The translations under genes and the position numbers were made by a program. Below, in pieces: positions 1 to 5,024 of a stretch of 6,298 bases of DNA; positions within the stretch are counted from its first letter, which is position 1, and every line of letters begins with the position of its first letter. The stretch is from Calditrichota bacterium. GTDB lineage: Bacteria > Calditrichota > Calditrichia > RBG-13-44-9. The stretch covers positions 1 to 6,298 of the forward strand of contig JAFGSO010000352.1 in assembly GCA_016934605.1 (NCBI GenBank), given 5' to 3'. A model generated the notes under the pieces. That model was given only the letters and a program-made list of their open reading frames with translations. It had not been told where the DNA came from and made no database searches.

Positions 1-100
1 ATAATACGACTCTCGTAAATTCTGTTTTACAGATATAAGTCCGCTGAGCTACAGATAAAGAATAAACTTATAAAAATATTATAAAGCTTAGCCTGGAAAA

Positions 101-279
101 TTCATAACCACCAAGATCACGCCGGTGGGCGTATCAGTCAGCCGAAAGGTCACAAAGATATTAACATAAATGAGTTAAAAAGGATTTGTGATTTTAAATA
201 TTTCATTTCCCGATTTATTTTTGTCCTGCTTTACTCTTAGTGTCTTCGAGCCTTGGTGGTCCCGGTCTGCCGGGATGAA
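101..279. repeat. Long imperfect inverted repeat, apparently interrupted by two GC-rich inserts
   Basis: The outer arms TTCAT (101-105) and ATGAA (275-279) and the inner arms ACCACCAAG (107-115) and CTTGGTGGT (252-260) are exact reverse complements. A third pairing joins AAGATATTAACATAA (155-169) with TTACTCTTAGTGTCTT (231-246), 12 of 16 positions with one gap. The arms only line up if two pieces are left out. One is a GC-rich block in the left arm (121-153), bounded by TCAC at 117-120 and 150-153. The other is the mini-hairpin CCCGG-TCTG-CCGGG (261-274) in the right arm. The arm sequence resembles a dispersed intergenic repeat seen in many environmental bacteria; that resemblance is from memory. 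It could be a MITE relic or a dispersed palindrome. No transposase is present. Confidence 0.6.
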
Positions 280-288
280 TTAAGAAGA

Positions 289-301
289 TTAGGAATCCTA
301 A
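289..301. repeat. 13-bp palindrome TTAGGA-A-TCCTAA
   Basis: The arms TTAGGA (289-294) and TCCTAA (296-301) are perfect reverse complements around a central A. It lies just outside the long inverted repeat and about 265 bp before the channel gene. It could be a protein-binding site or chance; nothing nearby decides. Confidence 0.3.
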
Positions 302-448
302 GTATTAAAATCAAGCAAAATTTTTTTCCATATTTATGCAAACACATAAGAAAATAACTTTAATAATTATTTATCATCTTTAAAATTTTAATATTCCTTT
401 ATAGTAAGGTCTATTTACAAACTCCATGACCTCCTGAGCTATAGACAT

Positions 449-490
449 TTCATATCCCATATACTTTCCTTATGCCTTCATATCCCATAT
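449..490. repeat. 14-bp perfect direct repeat, period 28
   Basis: TTCATATCCCATAT occurs at 449-462 and again at 477-490, start to start 28 bp. A degenerate third version (TTCATATTCGTAT) sits at 542-554, immediately before the Shine-Dalgarno site of the channel gene. The repeats lie in the 5' region of that gene and could be regulatory or a small duplication; function is unknown. Confidence 0.5.
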
Positions 491-499
491 CCCCCTTTC

Positions 500-529
500 T
501 TTACAGTTGCTCTTTTCGGAAAATATTAG
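500..529 (+). promoter_or_regulatory. Weak candidate promoter for the channel gene
   Basis: TTTACA (500-505) matches the sigma70 -35 consensus at 5 of 6 positions and is followed after 18 bp by TATTAG (524-529), 4 of 6 to the -10. It would give a short leader of about 30 bases. Other -10-like hexamers occur upstream (TATAGT 400-405, TATAGA 440-445) without well-spaced -35 partners, so this is a guess. Confidence 0.25.
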
Positions 530-565
530 TTTATTACATTTTTCATATTCGTATGGGAGAAAAAC

Positions 566-1708
566 ATGGAGCAGCTGAAGGAATTTTATATTCTGGTAAA
601 AGATGTCTGGATTACCGGTTTTCTTGGCATCAACATCGGCCGGATTATTATTACCATACTCATTCTGATAGCAGCTTTTCTGGTGAGAGGGCTTTTTACC
701 CGTTTTGTAATCGGAAGCATCGGACGTTTTGTCAGTCGAACAAGAACAACTATTGATGACAAGGTTCTGAAAGCACTGGACAAACCAATCCGTTTCATTC
801 CGGTTATTTTAGGGATATATATCGCACTGGAATTTCTTTCTCTGAAAGGAGATATGGCCGTTTTTGCAGAAAAAATAATGCGTTCCCTGATTGTGTTTGA
901 TATTTTCTGGGCGCTTGTGAATACCATTCAACCACTGTCGGAACAATTCAGACGCCTGGAAACAGTATTCACCCCATCCATGGTAGACTGGTTAATAAAA
1001 GCTATCAGGATAGCTTTCATTTTTATTGGGGTTGTAACCATCCTGGAAATATGGGGTATTAAAATCGGACCCATACTGGCCGGTCTTGGATTACTGGGAG
1101 TTGCCGTGGCACTCGGTGCTCAGGATTTCTTCAAGAACCTCATATCCGGAGTTCTGGTTATTGCAGAAAAAAGATTCAATCCGGGTGACTGGATTCGGGT
1201 CGATGGAGAGGTAGAAGGTATTGTAGAAAGTATCGGCTTCCGATCGACGCTGGTCAGGAGGTTCGATAAGGCACCGGTTTATGTTCCCAATTCCAAATTG
1301 TCGGATAATGCAATGATCAATTTCAGTGCCATGACATTTCGAAGAATTTATTGGGTAATCGGCGTCGAATACCGCACAACCATAGAGCAGCTGAGAACCA
1401 TCCGGGACGGTATAGAAAAATTCATTCTGGACTCCGGGGAATTTGCGCATCCTCCTGATGTCCCAACATTTGTCAGGATTGATAAATTCAGCGATTCATC
1501 CATCGATATTATGGTCTACTGTTTTACCAAAACCATCGTTTGGGCAGAATGGCTTAAACTAAAAGAAGATCTTGCGCTTCATATCAAGCAAACAGTTGAA
1601 AATGCCGGAACTTCCTTCGCATTCCCCAGCACTTCTGTTTATTTGGAAAAAATTTCCACAGAAAGACCGGAGGTTTTTGTCCCTCCAGTAACAAATAAGG
1701 ATAAATAA
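566..1708 (+). CDS. MscS-family small-conductance mechanosensitive ion channel
   Basis: This 380-residue inner-membrane protein should open under membrane tension and release solutes during hypo-osmotic shock. Hydrophobic segments lie at about 24-44, 76-93, 103-122 and 143-165. They are followed by the glycine/alanine-rich pore helix (about 167-199, with AGLGLLGVAVALGAQDFFKN), the TM3 signature of the MscS family. The cytoplasmic beta domain follows, with FNPGDWI (204-210), GIVESIGFRST (218-228) and the conserved PNS turn (241-243). An alpha/beta domain with FPSTSVYLEK near 353-362 completes the protein. Five predicted membrane segments make it closer in layout to the YnaI-type channels than to the three-helix E. 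coli MscS; that comparison is from family knowledge. The ATG is preceded by GGGAG (555-559) at a normal distance. It stands alone, with 564 bases before the next gene. Confidence 0.93.
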   Translation: MEQLKEFYILVKDVWITGFLGINIGRIIITILILIAAFLVRGLFTRFVIGSIGRFVSRTRTTIDDKVLKALDKPIRFIPVILGIYIALEFLSLKGDMAVFAEKIMRSLIVFDIFWALVNTIQPLSEQFRRLETVFTPSMVDWLIKAIRIAFIFIGVVTILEIWGIKIGPILAGLGLLGVAVALGAQDFFKNLISGVLVIAEKRFNPGDWIRVDGEVEGIVESIGFRSTLVRRFDKAPVYVPNSKLSDNAMINFSAMTFRRIYWVIGVEYRTTIEQLRTIRDGIEKFILDSGEFAHPPDVPTFVRIDKFSDSSIDIMVYCFTKTIVWAEWLKLKEDLALHIKQTVENAGTSFAFPSTSVYLEKISTERPEVFVPPVTNKDK

Positions 1709-1925
1709 AGAGTTACAGATAAATATATTTTTGTGAAAGGTTATAACAATATACTATTCTGAATTATTCATAAATTCCATGATACCAGAGCGAAAAGGGT
1801 ATGGGACATTTCATGATATAAGAGGATTTATCATTTAAACCGGTATATTCACAAACTATACATGAATACACAATGCAATGATCTTTTTCTATGTGCTCTT
1901 TGGGTCTGAGGCTATTCATCCACCA

Positions 1926-1941
1926 GGCACAGAGGCACTGA
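1926..1941. repeat. 8-bp tandem repeat AGGCACAG/AGGCACTG
   Basis: Two adjacent octamers, AGGCACAG (1926-1933) and AGGCACTG (1934-1941), differ at one base and are followed by AGATTTTT. The wording resembles the 'ACCACAGAGGCACAGAG' type of dispersed intergenic repeat known in many environmental genomes; that comparison is from memory. It is likely a degenerate half of such an element, as no matching second arm is visible nearby. Confidence 0.45.
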
Positions 1942-1985
1942 GATTTTTGGATAATTGTTGATTTTATGATTATAATTTGATCCAT

Positions 1986-2011
1986 ATTTAACTCTGCCTC
2001 CATAGTTAAAT
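1986..2011. repeat. Perfect 8-bp inverted repeat with 10-base loop
   Basis: ATTTAACT (1986-1993) and AGTTAAAT (2004-2011) are exact reverse complements separated by 10 bases. The stem is AT-rich and has no U tract on either side, so it is a weak terminator candidate; it may be a binding site or chance. Confidence 0.4.
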
Positions 2012-2111
2012 CCTGGTCGTTGCACCGAGAGGAAAACTATGGCATAGGCAGGTTTTAAGTATGTGAATGAGTTGTGCAATATGTACATCTTCGTAATTTG
2101 ATTTCTGTAGT

Positions 2112-2132
2112 CCTGATTCCTGGATCCTGAAT
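2112..2132. repeat. Heptameric tandem repeat, three units
   Basis: CCTGATT (2112-2118), CCTGGAT (2119-2125) and CCTGAAT (2126-2132) run head to tail and are followed by CCTTTTT. Each neighbouring pair differs at two positions. This is a short heptanucleotide tandem array of a type common in intergenic DNA. It ends at a T8A6 tract just upstream of the phosphatase promoter. Confidence 0.55.
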
Positions 2133-2167
2133 CCTTTTTTTTAAAAAAGTGACCATTTTTTCAGAGC

Positions 2168-2196
2168 TTGACTGAAGAATACCATTTTCATAAAAT
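2168..2196 (+). promoter_or_regulatory. Probable sigma70-type promoter of the phosphatase gene
   Basis: TTGACT (2168-2173) and TAAAAT (2191-2196) each match the consensus at 5 of 6 positions and are spaced by exactly 17 bp. Transcription would start near 2203 and leave a leader of about 70 bases. The -10 is overlapped by a perfect inverted repeat CATTTT-CAT-AAAATG (2183-2197). A 10-bp palindrome TTTCATGAAA (2213-2222) lies just past the start; either could be an operator. Confidence 0.6.
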
Positions 2197-2247
2197 GTTG
2201 AAGCATTTCGTATTTCATGAAAACTATCTGAGAATGTAGTATAAACC

Positions 2248-2258
2248 CTGACTGTCAG
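2248..2258. promoter_or_regulatory. Palindrome CTGAC-T-GTCAG in the phosphatase leader
   Basis: The arms CTGAC (2248-2252) and GTCAG (2254-2258) are perfect reverse complements around one base. They sit immediately before the GGAGG ribosome-binding site. A protein or RNA structure here could affect translation or transcription. It also contains a single CTGTCA, but no second copy at the spacing a Pho box would need. Confidence 0.25.
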
Positions 2259-2261
2259 ATT

Positions 2262-2266
2262 GGAGG
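2262..2266 (+). promoter_or_regulatory. Shine-Dalgarno site fixing a TTG start
   Basis: GGAGG (2262-2266) lies 6 bases before the TTG at 2273-2275. Together with the lipoprotein signal peptide that only this start provides, it decides the start of the phosphatase gene. The first in-frame ATG would delete the whole signal peptide. Confidence 0.8.
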
Positions 2267-2272
2267 TAAATC

Positions 2273-3598
2273 TTGAAAATTTTCCGTAAAATATTTCCCG
2301 GCATAATAATTTGTTTTCTGATTCTGGCTCTTTTTACCTGTAAAAAGGCAAATGAACTCACGCCCATGAACTTGCCCACCGGAAGTGTTATTTTTATTCA
2401 TCCCGACGGAAGCGGAGCGGCCATGTGGGCTGGTCTTCGGATGCTGGATATCGGCCCGGACGGAATGCTAAACTGGGATCACATGGAAAGACTGGGAGTG
2501 TACCGGGGTCACCTGGCCAACTCAGTTAGCAGCAGTTCCAATGGTGGGGCCACCACACATGCTTATGGGGTGAAAGCAACTTATCAAAGTTACGGTACAT
2601 ACAACAAACTTCCTATCACCTCACTCTCCGGCAAAAATTACAGCATTATGATGGAAGCAAAGAAGGCCGGTAAAGCAGTTGCTCTTATCAACAGCGGTCA
2701 TCTCTGTGAACCCGGTACCGGTGCATTCGTTGCCAGTTACCCGAACCGTCAGATGACCGATACCATCAGCTACCAGATTATCCATAGCGGCGCAGATATC
2801 ATATTGTCCGGAGGTGAAACTCTGTTACTCCCTGAGGGGGAAATGGGACGTCATGGTGAGCCGGGGATAAGAAAAGACGGTCGAAATTTAATTGAGGAGG
2901 CCATAAACCTGGGCTATTCGGTAGTATATACCCATGATGAATTGAAAAATATTTCTGTTCAAACCGAAAAATTGCTGGGAGTCTTTGCACCGAGACATAC
3001 TTTTAATGATAAACCGGAAGAAGTATTACAGAGAGAGAATTTGCCTCTTTATTTTGAAACTTCCCCGTCTACCGCTGAGATGACCGAAATAGCACTGAAA
3101 ATACTGGAAGCGAAAGGGAAGGATTTCATGCTGGTGGTTGAGGAAGAAGGAACGGATAATTTTTCCAACGCAAATAATGCAACCGGGGCATTTGAGGCCC
3201 TGCGACGCGCGGATGCGGCCATCGGAGCAGCCATACAATATATTGAAAGACATCCGTCTACTTTGCTGATTACCGCAGCCGATAGTGATGCGGGCGGAAT
3301 GCAGATGCTTGGAATACGGGATTCACTGGAATTTGGAAAACCCCTCCCTCCGCAGATGTATAACGGTGCTCCTCTGGATGGAAGAAATGGAACTTATTCT
3401 CTGCCGTTTATTACAGCACCGGATAAATCGGGCAATCGTCTCTTTTTTGGTGTATGCTGGGCCGGAACGGCCGATCTGAATGGTGGAGTGATAGCCAAAG
3501 CTCACGGCTTGAACGCCTCTTTTCTACCCAAAAACGTGGACAATACTGATATCTACCGGATCATGTATGCAACGCTTTTTGGTATCTGGCTTGAGTAG
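2273..3598 (+). CDS. Alkaline phosphatase superfamily lipoprotein with variant metal-binding site
   Basis: This 441-residue protein begins with a lipoprotein signal peptide, a hydrophobic run at about 7-22 ending in the lipobox LFTC with Cys23 as the lipid anchor. It should therefore face the periplasm or the cell surface. The rest reads as an alkaline phosphatase (PF00245-type) fold and would hydrolyse phosphate esters. HPDGSG (43-48, Asp45) stands where E. coli PhoA has its Asp51 loop. SSSNGGATTHAYG (87-99) stands at the nucleophile loop, with Ser88 aligning to PhoA Ser102. CEPGTG (145-150), EEEGTD (290-295), AADSDAGG (335-342) and DNTDIY (423-428) follow in the expected order. By hand alignment the zinc ligands His331, His370 and His412 are replaced by Asn299, Ser338 and a non-His residue near Trp396. 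Glu146 occupies the Thr155 position. Substrate and metal are therefore unknown. The TTG start is supported by GGAGG six bases upstream. The gene stands alone behind its own promoter. Confidence 0.85.
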   Translation: MKIFRKIFPGIIICFLILALFTCKKANELTPMNLPTGSVIFIHPDGSGAAMWAGLRMLDIGPDGMLNWDHMERLGVYRGHLANSVSSSSNGGATTHAYGVKATYQSYGTYNKLPITSLSGKNYSIMMEAKKAGKAVALINSGHLCEPGTGAFVASYPNRQMTDTISYQIIHSGADIILSGGETLLLPEGEMGRHGEPGIRKDGRNLIEEAINLGYSVVYTHDELKNISVQTEKLLGVFAPRHTFNDKPEEVLQRENLPLYFETSPSTAEMTEIALKILEAKGKDFMLVVEEEGTDNFSNANNATGAFEALRRADAAIGAAIQYIERHPSTLLITAADSDAGGMQMLGIRDSLEFGKPLPPQMYNGAPLDGRNGTYSLPFITAPDKSGNRLFFGVCWAGTADLNGGVIAKAHGLNASFLPKNVDNTDIYRIMYATLFGIWLE

Positions 3599-3799
3599 AA
3601 ATTCAATCTATGAATATATTGTAAAATTTCCACAGCGGTGAATCAATTTAAGACTTCAAATAGAATTATTATATTCTGAGAAAGCTTTTTCGGAGGAGTT
3701 TCACGGAGAAATTGTATTCGTAAAAACTTCTGAAAAATGTTTTTGAGACTTTAAATTTACACCAAGTATATCACGCCGGCCCTGATCCGACACAATGTG

Positions 3800-3814
3800 G
3801 CCTCTTTGTGAGGC
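3800..3814. repeat. Hairpin GCCTC-TTTGT-GAGGC
   Basis: A perfect 5-bp GC-rich stem (3800-3804 with 3810-3814) encloses a 5-base loop. The small palindrome CACA-A-TGTG (3791-3799) lies directly upstream. It is about 200 bases after the phosphatase stop and is not followed by a U tract on the + strand, so it is a poor terminator; it may belong to a degenerate intergenic repeat. Confidence 0.35.
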
Positions 3815-3953
3815 TTCATTTTCCTCTGCTTTAGAGCTGATAGTATTGGTATTAGTTCTGCCTTTTATCATCCTCAAAATAAATGAATACAGATGATAAA
3901 TTGTTTTGTCTAACCTATTCAAGAATTCAGTAAAATTAATGGGAAATGGATTC

Positions 3954-4004
3954 TCCCGAAGGGACCACTTCGTGGCCGCTTTTCCCACAGGGACTACTTT
4001 TTAG
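3954..4004. repeat. Two related mini-hairpin units, period 29
   Basis: Unit 1 begins at 3954 and unit 2 at 3983; their first 17 bases agree at 14 positions. Each opens with TCCC-NNN-GGGA, a 4-bp stem with a 3-base loop (GAA in the first, ACA in the second), so two of the three differences fall in the loop. In unit 1 this abuts a second stem CCAC-TTC-GTGG (3965-3975); unit 2 has only a weak CTA...TAG there. An alternative stem CGAAG/CTTCG (3957-3961 with 3968-3972) competes in unit 1. This is a structured intergenic repeat of unknown role. Confidence 0.55.
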
Positions 4005-4150
4005 CGCGTTAATGACACTTGACGTGGAGATTTCACACAACCTCTTCAATGGCGGGTTTATCGAAAAATCCTTTTTTACACAAGGATAATCAGATCAGTT
4101 TTTTTAATATGTATCCATCAAGCTAACCTAAGGACATAAACATTTTTATT

Positions 4151-4179
4151 TTTCTGTAACCTTTCTGTAAAACTATAGT
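4151..4179 (+). promoter_or_regulatory. 11-bp-period direct repeat resembling a Pho box, with a -10-like hexamer
   Basis: TTTCTGTAA occurs at 4151-4159 and 4162-4170. Read as CTGTAAC (4154-4160), four bases, CTGTAAA (4165-4171), it has the layout of a Pho box: 7-bp repeats of about CTGTCAT with a 4-bp gap. TATAGT (4174-4179), 5 of 6 to the -10 consensus, follows closely and has no good -35, as expected for an activated promoter. The similarity may be chance; any regulator is inferred. Confidence 0.3.
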
Positions 4180-4188
4180 AAATATCTG

Positions 4189-4217
4189 TTGTTATACCGA
4201 ACGGTCGGTCATAAATT
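4189..4217 (+). promoter_or_regulatory. Candidate tetR promoter enclosing the operator
   Basis: TTGTTA (4189-4194) and TAAATT (4212-4217) each match sigma70 consensus at 4 of 6 positions with a 17-bp spacer. The TetR-type palindrome at 4196-4209 fills the spacer, so a bound repressor would block RNA polymerase. The arrangement is typical of autorepression. The hexamers alone are weak; the position of the palindrome is what supports the call. Confidence 0.45.
4196..4209. promoter_or_regulatory. TetR-type operator ACCGA-ACGG-TCGGT
   Basis: The arms ACCGA (4196-4200) and TCGGT (4205-4209) are perfect reverse complements, and the central CG also pairs. Palindromes of this ACCG...CGGT type are usual operators for TetR/AcrR repressors of efflux genes. 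It lies 35 bases before the tetR start codon. No second copy is seen upstream of the adaptor gene, so repression of the pump would have to act through shared transcription or through a different site. Confidence 0.7.
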
Positions 4218-4244
4218 CTATGGATTTTTTTCTCCGGGGAAAAG

Positions 4245-4850
4245 ATGAATCAAACTGATTATGATTCTTTAAAGGAAAATAATACTCGGGTATTAATTTT
4301 TAAGACAGCGGCCAGATTGTTTTCTGAAAAAGGGTATAACGGTGTATCCATGCGTGAAATTTCTGAAATGAGCGGTATTTCCAAACCGGCTATCTATTAT
4401 CATTTCAAAAGCAAGGAACAGATCTACAGATCACTTATGGAGACTGCCCTGAATTATAATTCAAGGCAGCTGGAAATTCTGGACGGAAAAGAAATACCCA
4501 TCAGGGATAAAATAACGGAGCTAGCTAAAATGCGTTTCAGACAGGTGCTGAAATATCCTGAACTGGCAAAATTTTTTGTCATTCTCATCACAGGTGTAGA
4601 AAAATTACCTTTTCTCGAAGAGATAGTCCGGGAAGTTAAAGACAGGCAAAAAAGAATTTTTGATCTGATAAAGAATGGAGTTGAAAAAGGCGAATTCGGA
4701 AATACAGCACGTTCATCAATGGCCGCGGATATATTTCTGGGAGCTTTGCTTTATTATATTATCAGACAACTGAATAGTATGAAAATTATCCTGACCGATG
4801 AATTGGCTGAAGAGATCGTTGAAATTCTGTTCAAAGGATGGAATGAATAA
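4245..4850 (+). CDS. TetR/AcrR-family transcriptional regulator
   Basis: This 201-residue cytoplasmic protein should bind DNA as a dimer and release it on binding a small ligand. The N-terminal TetR domain is clear: helix 1 around 16-29 (FKTAARLFSEKGY), then the helix-turn-helix at about 34-53 with REISEMSGISKPAIYYHFKS, including the hallmark YYHF of the recognition helix. The C-terminal part (about 65-200) is alpha-helical and variable, as usual for the ligand-binding and dimer domain; it does not reveal the ligand. Length is normal for the family. The ATG follows GGGGAAAAG (4236-4244), a purine-rich but closely spaced ribosome site. The operator-like palindrome just upstream suggests autoregulation, and the adaptor and pump genes downstream are its likely main targets. 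Confidence 0.93.
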   Translation: MNQTDYDSLKENNTRVLIFKTAARLFSEKGYNGVSMREISEMSGISKPAIYYHFKSKEQIYRSLMETALNYNSRQLEILDGKEIPIRDKITELAKMRFRQVLKYPELAKFFVILITGVEKLPFLEEIVREVKDRQKRIFDLIKNGVEKGEFGNTARSSMAADIFLGALLYYIIRQLNSMKIILTDELAEEIVEILFKGWNE

Positions 4851-4930
4851 ATTTTGAACAATTTAAATTACCTAAATTCATGTGAATAGATGAAATGGCT
4901 GAATAGAGTAAAATCTGACAGATATAGTAT

Positions 4931-4957
4931 TTTAACCTGAACAACTTTCAGGTTAAA
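4931..4957. terminator. Perfect 10-bp stem-loop between tetR and the efflux genes (terminator, attenuator or operator)
   Basis: TTTAACCTGA (4931-4940) and TCAGGTTAAA (4948-4957) are exact reverse complements with a 7-base loop. It lies 80 bases after the tetR stop and about 67 before the adaptor start. No U tract follows the + strand stem, so it is not a classical intrinsic terminator; it could act as a partial terminator that separates regulator and pump expression, or as a DNA operator. Smaller palindromes flank it (ATCTG-A-CAGAT at 4913-4923 and AGATATCT at 4965-4972). Confidence 0.4.
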
Positions 4958-5014
4958 TGATTCTAGATATCTGATCGATTTTATAACGATTATGAAAATA
5001 AGAATATTTTGACT

Positions 5015-5018
5015 GGAG
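5015..5018 (+). promoter_or_regulatory. Shine-Dalgarno site choosing the ATG of the adaptor gene
   Basis: GGAG (5015-5018) is 6 bases before the ATG at 5025 and only 3 before the in-frame TTG at 5022. The two codons are adjacent (TTGATG). Spacing and codon preference both favour the ATG, shortening the protein by one residue. Confidence 0.75.
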
Positions 5019-5024
5019 AAATTG

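Larger units (their letters stand above)
1..565. other. Intergenic region upstream of the MscS channel gene
   Basis: No convincing gene is seen in this stretch. It holds a long imperfect inverted repeat (about 101-279), a 13-bp palindrome (289-301), very AT-rich sequence (about 305-410) and a 14-bp direct repeat (449-462 and 477-490). The first 100 bases show no recognisable coding signal; if an upstream gene exists it ends before the window. A 26-codon minus-strand frame around 382-464 exists but is too short to call. Confidence 0.7.
1709..2272. other. Intergenic region between the channel and phosphatase genes
   Basis: No supported gene is seen. The stretch contains an 8-bp tandem repeat (1926-1941), a perfect 8-bp inverted repeat (1986-2011), three heptamer repeats (2112-2132), a T8A6 tract (2135-2148) and then the phosphatase promoter region. 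No rho-independent terminator with a GC-rich stem and U tract could be identified after the channel gene. A 79-codon minus-strand frame (1764-2003) reads through the tandem repeat and is not considered real. Confidence 0.65.
3599..4244. other. Intergenic region between the phosphatase and tetR genes
   Basis: No supported gene is seen in these 646 bases. The stretch holds a hairpin (3800-3814), a pair of related mini-hairpin units (3954-4004), an 11-bp-period direct repeat (4151-4170) and the tetR promoter/operator (4189-4217). A segment at 3761-3779 resembles 110-125 near the start of the window. The 95-codon minus-strand frame over 3701-3988 starts with GTG, lacks a ribosome-binding site and runs through the repeats, so it is not called. 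Confidence 0.65.

Noticed and set aside
382..464. 26-codon minus-strand frame with an AAGGA before the ATG
   Set aside because: Too short to support, it begins inside the 14-bp direct repeat and ends in very AT-rich sequence; no family recognised.
472..756. 94-codon + strand frame overlapping the start of the channel gene
   Set aside because: It is out of frame with the clear MscS-family protein from 566 and lacks a ribosome-binding site.
1091..1450. 119-codon minus-strand frame inside the channel gene
   Set aside because: It is the antisense shadow of well-conserved MscS-family coding sequence (pore helix and beta domain).
1764..2003. 79-codon minus-strand frame between the channel and phosphatase genes
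   Set aside because: An AGGA lies near its ATG, but the frame crosses the AGGCACAG/AGGCACTG repeat, its composition is unlike a folded protein and no family is recognised.
2135..2148. T8A6 tract as a rho-independent terminator of the channel gene
   Set aside because: It is more than 400 bases after the stop and has no GC-rich stem in front of the T run.
2248..2258. CTGTCA in the phosphatase leader as a Pho box
   Set aside because: Only one copy is present; the 7-base repeat 11 bp away that a Pho box requires is missing, and the site is downstream of the best promoter.
3701..3988. 95-codon minus-strand frame in the phosphatase-tetR gap
   Set aside because: It starts with GTG without a Shine-Dalgarno site, runs through the mini-hairpin repeat and the 3800-3814 hairpin, and shows no recognisable domain. 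It could be a relic of a repeated element; a protein search with the frame would settle it.
5022..5024. TTG as the start of the adaptor protein
   Set aside because: The adjacent ATG at 5025 has better spacing from GGAG and gives the same signal peptide.
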